A stretch of DNA of 45,383 nucleotides from Hofstenia miamia (taxonomy: Eukaryota > Xenacoelomorpha > Acoela): positions 1,605,833 to 1,651,215 of the forward strand of contig SCFE01000111.1 of assembly GCA_004352715.1 (NCBI GenBank), read 5' to 3'. Shown here one piece after another: positions 43,784-45,383 of this stretch (position 1 is the first letter of the stretch; every line of letters starts with the position of its first letter). A program made the position numbers and the translations under genes. The notes under the pieces are model-generated. The model did not search any database. It saw only the letters and a list, made by a program, of their open reading frames with translations, and was not told where the DNA came from.

Positions 43784-44900
43784 TGTAGAATCTTGCCAAT
43801 CCCAATTTTGCAATTAATCAAGAGTAACTTATTACTTTTCACAGTGTTTGTGATAATTAAGTTTGACAAATTCCTAATTCTCTCTTTTTAGTTGAATGTT
43901 TAGCTAGTTAACTTAAATTAATACACATTAGCTTTCCTGAATGCTTAACTAACAACAACTTATTTAGATCAAGAGTGGTAGATGGAAGACAGGGTCAAAA
44001 CCCAAAGCAGTGCCATGCGATTCCAGAGAACTCTTTAGCAGCAACAGCTCCAGCTTTTACTTGAACTCTGCAATGGAAACCATTAACTGGATTAGTGTGT
44101 GAATGGGCAACTCAGTGATTGTGTGTGTATGACAACTTACAAATTTAGTGCATTGATTGTTTTTGTTATTTTGATTATGTAAAATTAAGGAAGGAATGCA
44201 ACTGCAATGCTTTAGCTTGTTATCAAGCCTTACATATAATAGCCCTACATATATAACAATACATGCTAGACCTTCGTACATGTAAACAATCAATACAGCC
44301 TGCAAGAAAGTAAATGCACCATTTGGCCAACGGTCAACTATGATATAAAACAATGAGCAACTCGGATTCAATGATGAAATACTAACTGTAATAACTATGA
44401 TATAAAACAATCGACTTGAATTCAATAATGAAATAGTAACTACAATATAAAACAATGAGCAACTTGGATTTAATAATGATCTAATAAACATGTAGAGCAA
44501 TATAACTATAATCATAATAATTGACAAGCAATGAGTAATAGGAAAGCTATAACAGAGAAAAATCCCTAGCCCTTGTTGTAACCTAAAAGCACATTGAGGA
44601 AACTACAGCTACAACCCTCACTGCCATTGAATAGCTGATCGTGAGACTGCTCCAGCATTCCTTTAAATGTATATGGGGACCACCATACAATTACCTCTAG
44701 TGCTTTCCATAAAAATAGAAATAACCTGACAAGAAAAGAAGTAAATCCAAACTAAAACTAATTCACAACCATTTTTTCATCAACCTTTTTAACATTTGTT
44801 GCATATTTATAGCACATTTTAGTAAATAATCAAATACTCGACTAGTACCTGTTTGATCAAAGCTTGTTTACAATTTTCCCTCGCGTTTTAGTTTGCTTTT
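43784..44900 (-). repeat. 5' LTR of gypsy element, truncated
   Basis: Aligns with 35986-37174 over its length until GTTTTAGTTTGCTTTT (44885-44900), where similarity stops. The last ~170 bp or more of the LTR (its U3 start) is missing. TATAAATA is at 44821-44814. It has three copies of the ~48-bp unit, against one in the 3' LTR. Confidence 0.88.
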
Positions 44901-44903
44901 CAT

Positions 44904-45253
44904 TGTAACATCCTCTACTAGGCATTATCACTGTTTATCTACTGTTACTATATAATGTTAGCTGTGTTATTGCGGGTAAGGATTTACTTATTACACACTG
45001 CTTGACTGTTGCTTCCGGTATCTTACATAACTGGAATTAACTATTCACTATTTAGGTGACGAAGCCATGCAGTAATGTCTGTTGTGATCTTCTACTGGGC
45101 ATCTGCTCAGCTCAATCAATACAGTTTATGTGTACCCTACTTTAGCTCAGTGTATACTCAAGGCACGACACAACTCGACTTAAACTCTATTTTATAAAAG
45201 TGTTATATCTATTCACAACCTGACTTGTTACTAGTTGTTCGTTAATTATTACA
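44904..45253 (+). mobile_element. LTR of the second, short family, plus strand
   Basis: Starts TGTAACATCCTCTACTAGGC and ends TTAATTATTACA. It matches the 244-bp LTR at 33873-34116 (inverted) at both ends and in the block GTGTATACTCAAGGCACGAC. It is ~100 bp longer, with an internal direct repeat (CTCTACTAGGCAT / CTTCTACTGGGCAT). TATAAAAG at 45193-45200 is a likely promoter element. The flank after it is not gypsy LTR, so this may be the 5' LTR of an element that continues beyond the window. Confidence 0.65.
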
Positions 45254-45383
45254 TGTAGCCATTACCGAAAATATATTGGCTTGTTTAAATATATTTAGTT
45301 CAAACAACTTCCTAACCTACATTTATAATTTACTACATGTATGGTCGCTTTATCAGTCTATTATAGGTCATTAATTTGGATCT
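45254..45383. other. Window end, unassigned
   Basis: Begins TGTAGCCATTACCG. It could be the internal start of the short-LTR element, but the primer-binding site is not convincing. Confidence 0.35.

Larger units (their letters stand above)
35986..44900 (-). mobile_element. Ty3/gypsy LTR retrotransposon, nearly full length, decayed
   Basis: Minus-strand element with 3' LTR (35986-37174), polypurine tract (37175-37195), a repeated Arg-rich tail, integrase, RNase H, RT, protease, gag, a primer-binding site (43689-43704) and a 5' LTR (inner edge 43705; outer end truncated at about 44900). The PR-RT-RH-INT order is that of Ty3/gypsy. Coding regions are interrupted by in-frame stops (including TGA at 41970-41968 and 40816-40814) and by frameshifts, several at homopolymers. 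The 5' LTR lacks about the first 270 bp of U3, where a different LTR (44904) begins. It may be inactive by truncation alone. Confidence 0.92.

Overview
This is an AT-rich (roughly 30% G+C by eye), repeat-dense piece of an animal nuclear genome, most likely an invertebrate from a draft assembly. The signs are spliced exons with GT..AG introns, many (AT)n microsatellites, eight long N gaps, two single-N joins, and decayed mobile elements of nearly every eukaryotic class. I cannot name the species. There are no bacterial-type operons and I see no RNA genes.

Left end (1-4022, minus strand): the most gene-like locus. Three exons with good splice sites and matching phase-2 introns join an acidic N-terminus and two C2H2 zinc fingers to the N-terminal half of a Maverick/Polinton (adintovirus-like) family-B DNA polymerase. 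The frame runs off the left edge within the exonuclease region. It carries one in-frame TGA and one homopolymer frameshift. Its 1000-N gap is flanked by two near-identical copies of the same exon sequence, so the gap is probably an allelic overlap and not missing sequence.

Middle (5-30 kb): mostly non-coding AT-rich DNA with nested transposon remnants. These are a small MITE (9.1 kb), a LINE tail (11 kb), a Tc1/IS630-like transposon with unusual ~380-bp inverted repeats packed with ~21-bp repeats (11464-13257), a CR1/Rex1-like LINE (13.3-14.4 kb), a ruined Ty3/gypsy pol (16-17.7 kb), a possible piggyBac N-terminal stub (19.1 kb), and a hAT deletion derivative with a perfect 8-bp target duplication inserted into a LINE (23.8-24.9 kb). 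The one clean host-like frame is an unrecognised 218-residue coiled-coil protein at 22679-23335.

Right end (29-45.4 kb): a graveyard of LTR retrotransposons. A Ty3/gypsy element (35986-44900, minus strand) retains LTRs, a tRNA-Arg-type primer-binding site, gag, protease, RT, RNase H, integrase and an Arg-rich repeated C-terminal tail, but has several stops and frameshifts. An inverted LTR of the same family (32269-33701) abuts an older plus-strand pol copy. Two LTRs of a second, short family (33873-34116 and 44904-45253) and a probable third (33061) are nested in them. The polymerase gene and the coiled-coil gene have no visible functional link; the rest of the window is shaped by repeated transposon insertion and decay.
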